Shown here: positions 34,352-47,261 of the stretch, piece after piece | Layout: every line of letters begins with the position of its first letter | Position numbering within the stretch: position 1 is the stretch's first letter | Source of the DNA: Rosa chinensis | Taxonomy: Eukaryota; Streptophyta; Magnoliopsida; Rosales; Rosaceae | Assembly (NCBI RefSeq): GCF_002994745.2 | Contig: NC_037092.1 | Coordinates: 72,391,823 to 72,455,822 of the forward strand | Length of the DNA: 64,000 bases | Direction of reading: 5' to 3' | The notes under the pieces: generated by a model | The model's database searches: none | What the model was told of the DNA's origin: nothing | The model's input: the letters and a program-made list of their open reading frames with translations, nothing else | Made by a program: the position numbers and the translations under genes

Positions 34352-34550
34352 TGTTATAGGAAAATATGATTCGAGAGAATTGTGTGTATTCTATTATTGA
34401 TAATAGAAGCCCTTTATATATGGATTTACAGAGTACATACAAGGTAATAGAATCTGAATATAACTAGGAAATCTAGAACATTCTCCTATTACAACTCTAG
34501 AACTAAACCCTAATTGGAAGAGGCACACTAGAATTCAACATCCTTCAACA
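34352..34550 (-). repeat. 5' LTR of the Copia element
   Basis: 199 bp, same ends as the copy at 27881, followed outside by TAAGG. The sequence just inside (GCTGATAACG on plus) reads CGTTATCAGC on minus, a primer-binding-site-like start. Confidence 0.93.
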
Positions 34551-34732
34551 TAAGGTCATTAGTCTGATGTTGCGCTGAAAACCTCACATACTATAGTCAG
34601 CCACCAATACAGCAGACATGGAATGGAGAACTGAGAAGCACTGTTAAGGACCGATTCTTCTTCTTCTTTTTATTTTATTTTTTTATTTAATGCATAAGAT
34701 AGAAGTGAAGTGAAGTGAGGGTGAATTTTTAG

Positions 34733-37574
34733 TAGGGCTGGCCTGAGTCGGTTCTACGATTTTGAAATCAGAACCCGGAACCGGAACCGAGAAGAGATAA
34801 TCGGTTCGGGTATGGTGATTTTTGTATCAAGAACCGAAATAGAACCGAACCGACCATTCTCGGGTCGGTTCCTCGGTTTTTCGGTTCTAGTCGGTTTTAC
34901 GGTTTTTTGGTTTCACACTCGGTTTTTCGGTTTTTGGCACCAAGTTCGGTTCGGTTCTACTTTCGGTTCCTCGGTTTTTCCATATAGACAAACTCTTTTT
35001 CAGCCTTTTTTAGTCTCCAGCTTCTAGTTTTCCTGATTTCCATACATACATTCAAATGATTCAATATTGCAAATACCATTCACTCATAAAACTCAATCTA
35101 TAATCTACATATTCAACAATCAACACCAATATAACAAATTAGAAATTCAAAGTCTCCTACTGAAACAAACCTAAAATTGAAATAGTTCAACATCAACATC
35201 AACATTCAACATCAACAATCAACATCAACATCAACATCAACAATCAACAATCAACATCAAACTGAGCAATTCAAAGTCTCAAACTGAAACAAACCAACTA
35301 AAATTGAAATAGTTCATGAATGATTCAATATTTCATCAAAGTGCATTACTGCAAACAATCAAACATTTCCAGCATGGCTTCCTCAGTTCCTCTTCATCAA
35401 TGCAACAAGGCTTCCAACCTTCCATATTCAATACCAAATCTGCATACAAAATAACAAATCTGCATTCATTAGCCTCAAAACAGATGCAAATATCTTTTTT
35501 TCATTAACAGTTAACAAAGCACAAACAAAACAGAGCAACAGAGCACTAGCAGTAGTAGCAGTCATATAGTAGCAGTAGGTTCTTCTATAATCTATACCAC
35601 AACAGAGCACTCAAAAGAAAACCCATTTACCAGTTCACCTCAAATGCATAGTAAATACAAAAATGCCCAGTTCGCAATTCTCAAACCATCAATCCCACAC
35701 AGTCCAATCAATCCCACAGAAAATGAATATCAAATCCTATACAATTTGAGAAGACCAGAAATGGATAGAGAGAAAACTACCTGTAAAAACTGGGTTTACT
35801 GCTCTAGGTACATGCTTCTTCTTGTTGAAGCCATGGCGGAAGAATGAAAGTCAAGTGTCTCAGAGTTTTGGCTGCACAGAATCTAAAAAAAAAAAACAAA
35901 TTAGGTTCTTCTATATTCACATGTCAGGTAGCAATCAATTTATGCAAAATTCCTTACTCATTCTCCATCAATTATCAAGTTTTTCTAACTTATGCAAATC
36001 TAATGTTAGAAAAATGCAAACTATTTTATCAAAGTTTGAAAATAAAATCCACTCTGTGATCTATCAGGTTTCTAACTTATGCAAAAAAACCCTACCTTAA
36101 TTGTTAAGCACCCACAGTAATGGGCTATAGCCTATGGCCTATGTTTAATCAAAACAATGGGAGTCTTCCACATCCCAAAATACTAAACAAATAAAATGTG
36201 AGATGTGGTTATTTCTGGTTCATAAAGCAAGTGAACTTTGTGATGATAAATGACAAGCTGCCTCGAGAGAAAGCAATAATGCAGTGTGTGTCTTTCAAAG
36301 ACTTGGTGTTTTTCCATAAGTGGGTGTTTGAATACATCTGATGCATAACATATAAGTTCATAATTCTATTTACATAAAAAGTAATTGATACTCCTCAAAG
36401 TGGTTTTTGATTCTAATTTGATTTGATGCAAGCTAACTGGTGTTTTTCCTCATGATTTCCAGCTCGTGATGCACATCCCCCAAATGCATATCATATTACA
36501 TCCCTACCCGCCACAATTGTTATATGATCTTTGTGAATTATCAAAGTACCAACCATGACCAAGTAATTGCCTAATCAAATCGAATAAATTGGTTGCCAAA
36601 TTAACCACATAGGATTCCAAATCGCACCAAGTAAACAAAACCGAGTAAGCAAAAACCATCAAAAATTGAAAGTTTGAAACAAACAAGAACAAAGTTTGAA
36701 TTTTTATACCACAAATCTTTAGAGGCAGAGACTGCACCTGCACCTGCTTTCCGGACTCCTATAGTTGTCGAATCTCGGACTCCGATAGCTGCACACCTGC
36801 ACCTGCTTTCCGGGTCGGCCTCTGACTTCAAGAAGACGGCTGAAGATGTCATCAATAGTCAAATGCCTGAAGTCAACGGCTATGGAAAATAATTGAAAGA
36901 TAGTAGAAGAAGAAGATGAAGGAGAAGGAGAAGAGAGGGAGTGAAAGAAAAGCATGAGACTGGGGTCCAGACTTACATTGATGGTGGTCGAAGACTGGGG
37001 TCCAAATCGCAAATCGCAAATCGAAGACGCAAATCGCAAATCGAAGACGCATCAACCAAATCGCAAATCGAAGACGCAATGGTCTTGTTCGTCGGGGCGA
37101 TCGTCCGATCTTTGAGTGCGATCGTCTTGCTCGTCTGGGTTTTGAATCTTTCGATCGTCTTGCTCGTCTGAGGCTCTGAGGCAGAGAATGGAGTGAGGCA
37201 GAGAGTGAGGCAGTGAGCGTCTGAGGCTCTGAGCGATACTGCGATAGAGGGTTAGACACTAGAGAACTAAAGAAATGTTAGGGTTTGATGACTTTGATCG
37301 AATGGATAGGAATTAGACAGATCAGATGTTGGCACCGGATCAAATGAGAATGAGTCTATTTTACAAAAATAAGCTCGGCCCTAACATCCACTTATACACT
37401 GACATCTGTATTTCGGTTCCAAAGGGGTTTTAAAAACAAGAACCGAAACCGAACCTATAACACTCCATCAGGAACCGAACCGAGAAAAATGCAAATACAT
37501 ATGCTCTAAAACCGAACCGAACCGAGTTTTTCGGTGCGGTTCCTTCGGTTTTACGGTTCGCCAGGCCAGCCCTA
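34733..37574. mobile_element. Non-autonomous hAT element, 2,842 bp
   Basis: Perfect 13-bp inverted ends, TAGGGCTGGCCTG at 34733 and CAGGCCAGCCCTA ending at 37574, with a perfect 8-bp duplication ATTTTTAG (34725-34732 and 37575-37582). Both ends are crowded with short CGGTT/AACCG motifs for about 250 and 130 bases, like subterminal transposase-binding clusters of hAT elements. The inside is AT-rich with a CATCAA/CAACAT satellite-like run (35190-35250), a short direct repeat of CACCTGCACCTGCTTTCCGG (36736-36815) and AAATCGCAAATCGAAGACGC repeats (37010-37076). No hAT transposase frame is present. Confidence 0.92.
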
Positions 37575-37780
37575 ATTTTTAGGTTCAACTCGCTTGGTAT
37601 GAGAAAAAGGTAGTAACATCAATAGCTAATTTATTCATGAGAACGAAAGCAAAGCACGAAATTCCATGAGAATTGAGGGTAATTACAACAAAATTAGGAA
37701 TATCAGTCCATAATAAAAAGACCAAGAAAGCAATATCTTCATTTCTTCATCTCCCACCCCCATCAATCTGTTTATACAGC

Positions 37781-40319
37781 TTAGAGTTGGTACTCACAGC
37801 TACCATCGTCACTCCTAGCTGTTGGGTCAAAGTTTGAGGCTGTTCGATCAGTACATCCTTCAGGAACTGGTACATGAACTTGCTGGGCTGCCTGGCCTGC
37901 ATCACATAAGTTCATTGAAAACTTCGATCAAAATCACTACTCTACTTAAGATGACATCTATATACGTACTGATTAATCATTCGTTGAAAACTTTGATCCA
38001 AATCACTACTCTACTTAAGGTAATATATATGCGTACTGATAATGATTAATCAAGGAGAAGAGAGTTGATTAAAATCACCCATTGAAGTCTGTAAGGATAG
38101 AGGGTGCTAACCATAGAAATCTCCTCTTTTAATAGAATCCCGGTTAGCATCTCCAAGTGCTGCTTGACTCAAGTAAGTGTCAGCAAGTTGAACTCTCTTG
38201 ACATTGTCCTGCTCTTGAACAAGCATGTTACCATACTCAAGAAGCTTCTCCAGTGTCATCCTAGGCTGCTCAAAAGTTGGGAGACCTTCTTTTGAGTTCA
38301 CAAGCTTTTTCCCAATGCCGTCTACTCCAACACCGGATATCCACTTCCTCACTTCATCATCGTAGACACGAGCTCGAAGGGCACCAAAGAAATCTGCAAG
38401 AATGGCATATGACAAGTTATGACGATCCTAATTTACACACATCTTCATTTTCATGTGAATGTTAATCGATATATATGATATGTCAAACACTCTCCACAAA
38501 TCATTTCTAATTTCTTGCTTCATACTTGTCTCAATATTTAATCTATGCTTACCAATAGATTGACCAGGGAATGAGTCTACAATCTTAACAACAGCCTCCT
38601 CAGGAATATTGTCAGTCTTGAAGATTCCGATGCAAACACCAATCCGGTCTTCCCTTGTGGGAGCCCAGTAAAACTTCTCCATACGACCATCACGGATAAG
38701 AGGCGCATAGAGTGTAGAGAAGTCATTACCAGTGACAATAACCGGCACTCTAGCATTGTCCTCCTTGTTGTACATACCGGGAAGCTGCACATTTGTTGGG
38801 TTATCAGCAATGTTCATGAGGGTTGCGTTGACCATCTGGTTGTTCACAGTGTACTGTGTGGTTCCACCCATCCTACCAGCACCTGCATCGAGATCATTGA
38901 TGAAGAGGGCACACATTTTTCCTTTTCGGATGATGTCTGAAGCCTCCCGATACCTTTGTCTGATCAACTTTGCTGGCTCTCCTGCATTCCCACTTTCTAA
39001 TTCTCCAGCACTCATCATGATGGGGCTGAAATTTAATCACTGTGTAATTAATACAAACAAAAGAAACATATCTTATGAAGAAATAATAGCAGCAAATTCA
39101 AATGAAACTCACGTAATTCCCATCTTGGCAAACACAAGCTCACACTGGAATGATTTTCCCTGACCTTTTCCTCCCCATATACCAAGAATAAGGGGAACCT
39201 AATCATGATACAAATATAAATAAATCATCCGAGCTATCAAAAATTGATAATCACAAACAGTATTTTGTGGAAAAACTTACGTTAATGATAATAATAATAG
39301 AGGCAACAACAGATTTCGCATATGAAATGACAATATCTTACTTAGAAAAAAATAACAGTTCAAAATAGGCTAAGGCATAAATAAATGAGACACTGTCACA
39401 TCAGTTGGGATCCAAAGTCTACTCCGGATTCATTTTCATGTATGTAAGATTGTCTCTTACCTTAATGTTAGGCAGGCTCATGAAGTTCTTGGTGATATGA
39501 ACCACAAGCTTGTCCATGAAAGCTGGAGCTATGTAAAACCCATCCATGTTGTTATCCAAGTTGTACCTGAAACACACAATTCAGCAGTCCTCTTATCGAT
39601 CATGACCAAAGTCTCAGTTCTCTTCTAACAATACGATTATGTTCCACATATCAACGAATAAATTAGCAAACAAATTAATTCTACATGTTTTCTAGCTTAC
39701 GTGCGAAGTCCGGTGCTGATGTAATCATATGAGCTCATGATGGCATTGTGAGTCCCACTCCCAGTGGGAGCTTGGAACACAGAATCAACCATTCCCTTTC
39801 CTCTTGTAATGTCTTGTTGGTCATCAGAAATGTCATAAGCAAGGCCTTTCCACTTGTCTGATTTCGACTGCTTTCCCTCATCGATTTCTGCTGTGATTCT
39901 CAAGCTACCTGCAGATACAGATTTGTGGTAGGGAAGTCTGGTGTTGTTGACCTTCTTCAAACTGCTGCCCAAGAAAGCTGAGCTTGGGATTGAGCTTCCA
40001 GCACCAGAGCTGTTCAAGCTCAACTGCATTAAATATAGACCAACAAACAAGGCAATAATTCAAATAAAAAACATTACAAACTTTTCACTTGGTTTCTCTT
40101 TTGATCGAGCAAAAACCACTTGATAAAAAAAATATATATATAACTCTGATCAAAACTCTTGTACTTTAAGAATCACATAAAAAATAACAATAGAAAAACA
40201 CTTTTGGGTGTTCTGCAATAGATTAAAAGAAAACAAAATGTAAACAGTTGAGAGATAATTTGGCGGGAAAGTACGGGTGTTCTGCTAACAGCTCCAACAG
40301 TTGAGACTGTGGAAGCCAT
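37781..40319 (-). CDS. RCA: Rubisco activase, long (alpha) redox-regulated form, chloroplast
   Basis: An AAA+ ATPase of the chloroplast stroma that frees Rubisco from inhibitory sugar phosphates. Seven exons on minus, all in phase: 40275-40319, 39701-40023, 39461-39566, 39113-39198, 38553-39025, 38112-38393 and 37781-37896, giving 476 residues (family about 430-475). The N-terminus [15 protein letters not shown]... is a transit peptide, followed by the conserved [20 protein letters not shown]. Walker A is [11 protein letters not shown] (about 164-174) and Walker B is [11 protein letters not shown] (about 225-235). The last exon encodes the alpha tail, [20 protein letters not shown] ending DGSCEYQL, with the thioredoxin-f-regulated cysteines at 453 and 472. 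Reading into intron 6 gives TAT GGT TAG, a stop at once, so intron retention would make a beta-like form ending GDFYG. Next to a large hAT element whose right end lies 206 bases from the stop. Confidence 0.97.
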
Positions 40320-41330
40320 GGATCAAAGTGGTGCTGATTTCCTGAGAGCGTGTGAGTGATGCAATAAAGCTGAAGATGGTGAAGTGTTAGTGGGATGGAT
40401 ATTAAGATGAGTAAGAGCTTTAAGTGTGGATTGATTGAAAAATCTGTGGTGTGGTTATGAAGTCCCTGAAAGCCACACAAATGAGATTGGCTGAGTGACA
40501 CATGGCTTTCTCTGAACAGTGTAGGATATGGCACCCCACTTGACAAAATTGGAAAAACACTATTGAGGATCATTTCAAGGCTTTAGAGCAGAATAGATTT
40601 TTGTAATTATCTATTTAGTCTCCAAACTGATTTTTATCGTGGAAAAATATCTAGGGACTCTTAGATTCTGGTCCAGAATGTGTTGGACTAGGTCTGGATA
40701 GGGTTTGTTTCACAGTTTTCACTTGGGTGTCCTGTATTGAATCTAATGAAGAGTGCTGTTCTCTTGCTTACATAGTAGCTTACGAATTTATGGTCACTCA
40801 CTATATCATCCGAGTCTTGGAAGTTGGAAGTAAACTAAAGACTTCATGGATTTCCATTTTTTTTTTTTCCTCTAGTTGTTATTCTCTGGTGCTGACTTTC
40901 GCTTCATTTGTGATTGACCATGAATTTCCTAGTCCCTCTTTGGTCACCTCCAAGTGACCAAACGTTGCAAGATTACTGTCATTCACTAAAACACCAAATG
41001 AATTACGAGTTTCAGTTCATAAGTTGAAGAAAACACCTGAAAAGTTTCATGTCCATATCATGATTAGTTGAGCACAGTTTTACTGATAACCGGATTCAAG
41101 TTCAAGTGTTTAGTGTGCAGCTAATTTTGCTTCGAGTAAACTACTTGCTCTTTAGAATGAAATGTCACTGAAGCGTCGTGAAATTGAATCATATAGTGAT
41201 TTACATAGTTGTGGAACAAATTTTACATGATTCTGTGAATATAGTATTAGTAACAAACACGGTTACAGATTTGTGAATACATGTCAAGTGGGAAAACTTA
41301 CAATGACAGGCTCTGGACATGGATTAGCAG
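40320..41330. other. Intergenic: Rubisco activase promoter and transporter 3' region
   Basis: 1.0 kb between two minus-strand genes. It must hold the activase promoter (a CCAAT motif on minus near 40,485) and the 3' UTR of the transporter. No light-response element is clear enough to claim. No repeat boundaries seen. Confidence 0.5.
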
Positions 41331-44300
41331 CTATTTCAAGATTTTGGATTCTATTTCTTCCAAACTCAAACCTTTGGTTTCTGGGACAATTAGTACAACG
41401 AACAGAAGAGATATCAAGGCGATAGCCCCAAAAAGGAGGAAAAGGTTGTCTGCTCCTAGTGCCTCCTGCAGAATTATCAAATCTTAGTGCACCAATTCTG
41501 TACCAGTCCTCTGAAAGCTTAATCATGAAGTGTGAAACTAATTATGCTAATAGATGACAGTATATACCTTCAATGGTGAGAATGCAAATGTCACAAGAGC
41601 ATTTGAACCAAAGTTAGTAAGAACTGCAAGACTAATCCCTTTTCCTCTTGTCTGAAGCGGGAATATTTCCGATACCATAAGCCAACTTATAGGACCAAAA
41701 GATATCTGAAAAGGCATTTGAGCACAAATATTCAATAATGTCAAAACCTCTGTCTTAATATCAAAGCCAAAAAATATGACAGTTAAGATAGCAAACTCCA
41801 TCCATTCTTTTCGGGGAAGTTGGAAAGAGAGCTGTGGTGCCGGCGGGGGAGGAGTTTATGTCAAGTTTTAAGATTCTGGTTTACAGGTGTGACTTTTCCG
41901 TACGACAAAAACAAAGTTGTGGTGCTATTAGACTGTTCCATTTAAATAAAACATTATAAGAAGATTGACTAACAAATGCCAAGAGCCAAAGGAAAAAAAT
42001 ACCTGGTAGCAACCAACATAGAGAAGAAGAGAAGCTACAGCAACAAGTGGGAACCCTCCAAGAAATTTGTAGTAAGCAGAGAGGAGGAACAAGGAAAGAG
42101 CCTGAGGTAAAGAGAAGAAAGAAGAAATAAACATTGCATCATCATCATTACCAGCTAACATGTCACGGAGTAGTCAAATGAACAAAAAAAATGACGAACT
42201 AAAATATTGAATAGTTAGGAAGCATACAAGTCCACTGACTCCTACTATCAGCAAAGGTCTTCTTCCTAGATCATCAACTTTCAGCACAGCTATCCCTGTC
42301 ATCACGAACTGCAGACACAGAGAATAGTCAGACCAAAAAGTGGAGCTTCCTACAGCATTCCCTCGTAAATCAAAATTATCTATGAAATGAATATCATATG
42401 CACCTTGAACAACCCAATTATAACCGATACTTTGGTAGCATCAGCGGCAGCGGAGAATCCTGCGCTCTTGATTAACAAGATGACAAAGAGTATCACATAG
42501 TTAAGGCAAACTGACATGAAAGAAAACGAACTTTACACACCCAGAAAAAGTTACAATGATTTGATGATTTGATGATTTGATACCTGAAGAATTGGACCTG
42601 CATAATATAGGACACTTGGTTGCCCTGTTATCTGTCAAATCAGGTAGCAGATTGGCTTACTAATTCTTTATATTCTCTCCGATACATATTTTTGTAAATA
42701 AATAAAAATAAAAAACGAGAAAGCAATAAATTCATTTCATTGCAGAGATGAGGAAAAATTACTTGTTGAAAAAGGACCAAACCCCCAGCAATTATGAAGG
42801 CCTTCAAACTAGGGCCTTGAAAGACCTCCATCAAACTCCCCTCTGATTCCTGATCTGCATAGGCTGACTTCAAAGTAACAAATGTCTCTTCTATTTGCTT
42901 TTCAGACACTTTGTCACCAGGAGGCCGGCCTCTCAACTTGCTCAAGGCAAGAACGGCTTTTTCTTTGTATTCTTTCACAGACCCTTTACCTTGAGCTGCC
43001 TTGAGAAGCAACCAGCGAGGAGAGGGTGGGAGAATCCACATGCCTATTCCCATAAGTAAAGCAATGGGAGCACTTATTCCATACATGTAACGCCACCCCC
43101 CAATTGCATCAATCTGAAAGCTTCCTACTAAATAACCCAACTGCATACAGAACATCTCACTTTAGTCTAGAAAGTGAATAAAATTAAACATCAACATGAA
43201 AAAAAATGGTTATTTAAACAATACCAGGATCCCCAAAACTATGAAGAGCTCCTTCAATGACACTAGAGTTCCACGAATTTGAGATGGACATGTTTCAGCA
43301 ATATAGAGTGGAGCCCCATGCATGGCCTGTCAAAACAAATCGTTAAAGGTTTTCTCCTTTTGCTTTGTTAGAAGCTACATAAAACTGAAAAGAAGCTTAC
43401 CATTCCAATACCAATGCCATATAAAAGACGCCCTACTAAGAGAACACCAAGGCCCGGAGCACATCCGGTGATCAGACCCCCAAGGAGATAAAGTGCAGCT
43501 GCTGTGATGAGTTCTCTCCTCCTTCCTTTATAGTCCATTTAATAGTTTTGAGTTAGAAAAGATATATCATGAAGCTCCAAAACCTCAGAGTAAAGTAAAT
43601 GGGCAAAGCAAAGCACATACCAAGGAAATCAGCAATTGGGTAGACAAGGAGAGAACCAAAAAGAGCTCCATAGAGGGAACCACTAACCTGCATCAAAACA
43701 ATGTACTTTATGATTACTGATGTCCTTTTGGTTTGTTGGCAGACAAGAGCAGAAGAATTTCAAATAACATAAGCAAGTTAACTAAGATCCAATAACCCAT
43801 ACCACAAGACCAAGCTGAACAGCTGTTAGATTAAACCAAGTTGTGCCACTAAGCTCAGCGGACTGTGACATATCAACATAGAAACACCTTGGTCACACTT
43901 AATCATCAAAACCACAAAAGCAAACCACTAAAAATGAAGGTATACCGTTAATGAGATGGTAGCACCAGAAGTGGCACCAATGTCGTACCCAAATAACAGA
44001 CCACCCAATGCCGGAAACACAAAACTAGAATTCCAAGAAGTTGGTTATTAACACAATTACAAGTACCAGAAAATAGAGAACTATTCAAACACAAATTTCA
44101 GCAGATTGCAGTCTCTACTTTCATCTAAAAGCTGCTTCTTTCTTTAATTTTATATTAAACTACATGGCAGAGTTTGCTACTCTTCGAAAAGCACTCAACT
44201 TGCTTCAGTACCAAAACTAAAGCATGACACCTTACCCCCATTAAGGTCCAATTCAGATCCTCCATTACATTGGTTTCCAACATGTTACCCTTATCACAAG

Positions 44301-44994
44301 TACCAAAAAGTAGAGAGCTTTTCAAGCATAAACATAATCACAATGCAGTATGTTAGTTCATCTAAAAAGCTGCTTCTTTCTTTAGTTTAAACAAACATTC
44401 ACTCACAAGGCATAGTTTGCTATCCTTCAAACATTACTCAATTTGCTTCAGTACAAAAACTAAAGCATGTAACTTTACCCCCAATAAGGTCCTCCATTAC
44501 ATTGGCTCACAAAATGTTACCCCCATTCTAGAATTGAGGTTTAAAGAACACCCAATTACTCAAAACATGAGAAGAACTCATATAAACAACTAAACTGGGT
44601 AGAAACGTACGGAATAATCACAGAAACCCAAGAATAATCCTCTTGCGGAGTTGCCTCAGGAATAAGAGACTGAGCCTCATCCCCTGAAGAATAGCCATTC
44701 TGAGATCCAACCTACACAAACCAAATGCAAAATGAACTCAAAACCAAGATAGAAAAAAAGCAGAATCTGAAATGGGTTGTGGTCAGTTTTGTGTGCCTTG
44801 ACACTGAATCCGAGTTTTGATGATGGGTTTGTGAAAGTGCCAAACTTGGCCCTGAAACAAGCAGAAGAACGGAGGGGAGGAGGGGTAGAGTGGGCATTAG
44901 AGAAAAGTGGGATTACAGGTTTCTGCTTCTTGGGTTGACGAAGTGGTGGTGCGTATAGTGTGTGGTTGAACAGTGGCCGAGTTGAGAAAGCCAT
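41331..44994 (-). CDS. Plastid D-xylose/H+ symporter-like sugar transporter (MFS)
   Basis: A major-facilitator sugar transporter of the plant group annotated as D-xylose-proton symporter-like 3, chloroplastic (At5g59250-like). Transport substrate is inferred from the name, not shown. Fourteen exons on minus: 44803-44994, 44611-44711, 43946-44024, 43803-43862, 43621-43687, 43401-43525, 43225-43326, 42763-43140, 42584-42631, 42404-42466, 42228-42308, 42003-42101, 41568-41705 and 41331-41465. They join in phase to 555 residues. MAFSTRPLF... is a transit peptide. Signatures are LGGLLFGYDIGATSGA (helix 1), ADFLGRRRE (loop 2-3), GISAPIALLMGIGMWILPPSPRWLL (helix 6 region), GGLVLFQQITGQPSVLYYAG (helix 7), KVDDLGRRPLL and VPETKGLSLEEIE at the end. 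I start at 44994, not at the in-frame ATG at 45015, because of the typical transit-peptide opening. Confidence 0.94.
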
Positions 44995-45941
44995 TTTTGG
45001 GAACTGATCTGCCACAAGGTTGTTAATTGGTCGTTGATATTTCCCGCTTCACTCTCTCTCTCTCTCTCTCTGAGTGAGAGTGAGTGAGATATTTTGTTTG
45101 ACTAATGACGTTTGATGATTTTTAGCACTTGGCTTCTTCTTCAATCTCTGATCCATCTGTTCCTCTGAACAATGCGTGTGCGTTTGTAATTTGTTTAGAA
45201 TGGGAGTTGTTCCAAGCATCCAAGCATCCAATAAAGTAAAGAATACGAGGGTGGGTCACACGTGGTGATAAACTGATAATAAACTCAATAAGGCTAAAAA
45301 AAAAAAATTTAATAATTACATTTGAAAATGGACGTAACTTATTAGTTAGCAAAAGAGTTGGGTAAAATATACACACACAAAAAAAAAAAAAAATCATACA
45401 AGTCTTAAAAATTCTAAATCGTGAAACATGTGTCAAATAAAATAATTTTGAATTGCAAGATATGTGACAAATAAAATGTCAAATAACGTAAACAATTTTA
45501 AAAAAATATATATATTAAAGGGATGGACCATATGAGTTAGTAGTACTAAACATAATCTTGGCACGGCCTATTCTCATCCTTATCTCCATGAGATCATCTC
45601 TTCGTTGTTAATTTCCTCCACTAATCAAGTAGGGGTACAAGGCAACATCTGAAACAAACTGATAGCTGGAACAGAGCAAATGACCGTTTATTCAAACTGT
45701 CGTAGTCCCATTTAAGTAACTTTTGCGTTTTCTGACCGTTCACCTCTATAACCAACCCCTTAATTTTAGAGCCAAAAAATAATTAGTCATAATAATTAGC
45801 ACCATTTCTATGTATACCCTTTTGGTTAACTTGCATATATACCCTTTCAAAACCTCTACAAGCAAGCCAAGTGAGGGATCGAAAACTGTACAAAATTTTG
45901 AAAAGCCATTTCCATTGAAATCATACCAAGTTTATTTAACA
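44995..45941. other. Intergenic: divergent upstream regions
   Basis: Upstream of both the transporter (minus) and the small ORF (plus), so promoters for both should lie here. A CT/GA run is at 45050-45075 in the probable transporter leader. A-rich runs lie near 45,300 and 45,390. No transposon ends found. Confidence 0.5.
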
Positions 45942-46313
45942 ATGGAGGTTCACAATGCATGCAACATCAAAGCGAAAGAAGGGAGGCTCTCAAGTAGGCT
46001 ACAAGAGCGAGCGCCGGCATCTCTTCATCTTGATCAAATTACAAGCACTGCCCCAGCAAACCCTTTTTCGGATACTCCCAATGCAATCCCATTACTTTCT
46101 CCAGTAGTCATTCGATCCCCGGAGTCAATGGCAGAGAAAATGGAGAAAGATTGTGACCAAGGCATGAGTAGAAGAAGGAATATTACTGCAACAGAATCAC
46201 CCTTTCAGAGTGGAGCTGGATGGCAGCATCCGGCTGTGTCTGCTTTCGCGGATCCCTCGTCGTTGCTTACTGTCTTTCAATCTCAATGCATGATCACAAA
46301 CCACGCAGAGTGA
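45942..46313 (+). CDS. Small uncharacterised protein, single exon, 123 residues
   Basis: I do not recognise this protein. The start is chosen at 45942 (AACAATGGAG, a good plant initiation context), giving MEVHNACNIKAKEGRLSSRL; the frame is open upstream to 45810 but that part looks like leader. The product is polar and soluble-looking: a basic N-terminus, a Pro/Ser-rich middle (STAPANPFSDTPNAIPLLSP), a charged MAEKMEKDCDQGMSRRR segment and a C-terminal SPFQSGAGWQHPAVSAFADP region. No signal peptide or membrane span is seen. About 370 bases of open frame and the initiation context favour a gene. It lies divergently to the transporter and convergently to TFIIA. Confidence 0.5.
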   Translation: MEVHNACNIKAKEGRLSSRLQERAPASLHLDQITSTAPANPFSDTPNAIPLLSPVVIRSPESMAEKMEKDCDQGMSRRRNITATESPFQSGAGWQHPAVSAFADPSSLLTVFQSQCMITNHAE

Positions 46314-47261
46314 GGTTTAAGCGTCGGACTTCCGTTTTGAGTTTATGAATAGGCCGGTTTCATTTTTGATGTAGAGAAAGGCCTACTTCATTGTATGGTA
46401 CAGAATACGTACACATCAACCATCAATGCTTCTCTAAGGTTTCTGATACATATACTAGCTTCGGTCTGTAATGATCTGTGTTGATCGATTTTTGTTTGTG
46501 CTTGTTTTTTGATGCTACGACCTTAAATTGGCAATGTATGAAGGCCTGTCTTCAATATATATATCGTGTATCGGTGAACTTTTTTGAATCTAAAGAACAC
46601 TCCAAATAACTACAATATAAGGTATTTCAAGTATTGAAGCATAAAAGGGAGACTTAATCACTCTATTTTTAGTTTCGTTTCATAACACATACCAGACTTC
46701 ATAGTTCCTAATCTGCTTCACCTCAACTGTTATCTGTCCAAAACTTCAAATGTGCACGTCCATGGACTATCTAATAAATCTGAACATTTCAGAAATCAGT
46801 AAATATATATAGAAATTTATTAAACTAACCACGACATTTCAGAATATATGGTTTCAGTAGGTTTGTAAACTCCATAAACCACAGCTACATCACCGATACA
46901 AACTATCATTATCTAGAATGCCTAGTTACTAAACGATGCAATTCTTAAATTAAACCAATAAATCCAAGTATACAAAGTCAATGGAATCACATTCCATTGC
47001 AGAATATTTAAACTTCAGAAACGCGCCTCAGTAGCCCTCCCATTGTAAAGGCCGAAAAAAAATTCATCCTTTATGTACAAAGGCCAACATCATCGGTCCC
47101 AATCTTAAAAAGATATCTAGAATGTTTCTCTTCTCCTCATAGCTTTCATAATTAAGTTCATAAAGAAAAATTACAAAACACCAATGGGCCAATGGTAACT
47201 GTGGACTTGCTCTGCTAATGCAACAGCCGCTGATTGCCAGAATAGACATTTCTCCAACTAA
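46314..47261. other. Intergenic between convergent genes
   Basis: 3' regions of the small ORF (plus) and TFIIA large subunit (minus). AT-rich, no gene or repeat recognised. Confidence 0.5.

Larger units (their letters stand above)
27881..34550 (-). mobile_element. Ty1/Copia LTR retrotransposon, degraded, 6.67 kb
   Basis: Both LTRs are present (27881-28078 and 34352-34550), short at about 198 bp, starting TG and ending CA, roughly 95% alike by eye (about ten substitutions and one indel). The flanking 5-mers are TAACG and TAAGG, a target duplication with one mismatch. On minus the order is 5' LTR, primer-binding-site-like TTATCAGCAC just inside 34351, a GCA-rich leader (33,930-34,260), gag, protease, integrase, reverse transcriptase, RNase H, a purine tract (AAGGGGCAG) and 3' LTR. 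Integrase before reverse transcriptase is the Copia order. Frameshifts and stops break the reading frame several times, so it cannot move by itself. Confidence 0.95.

Noticed and set aside
36873..37259. 128-codon minus frame near the right end of the hAT element
   Set aside because: Arises from short tandem repeats; not like any hAT transposase or captured gene.
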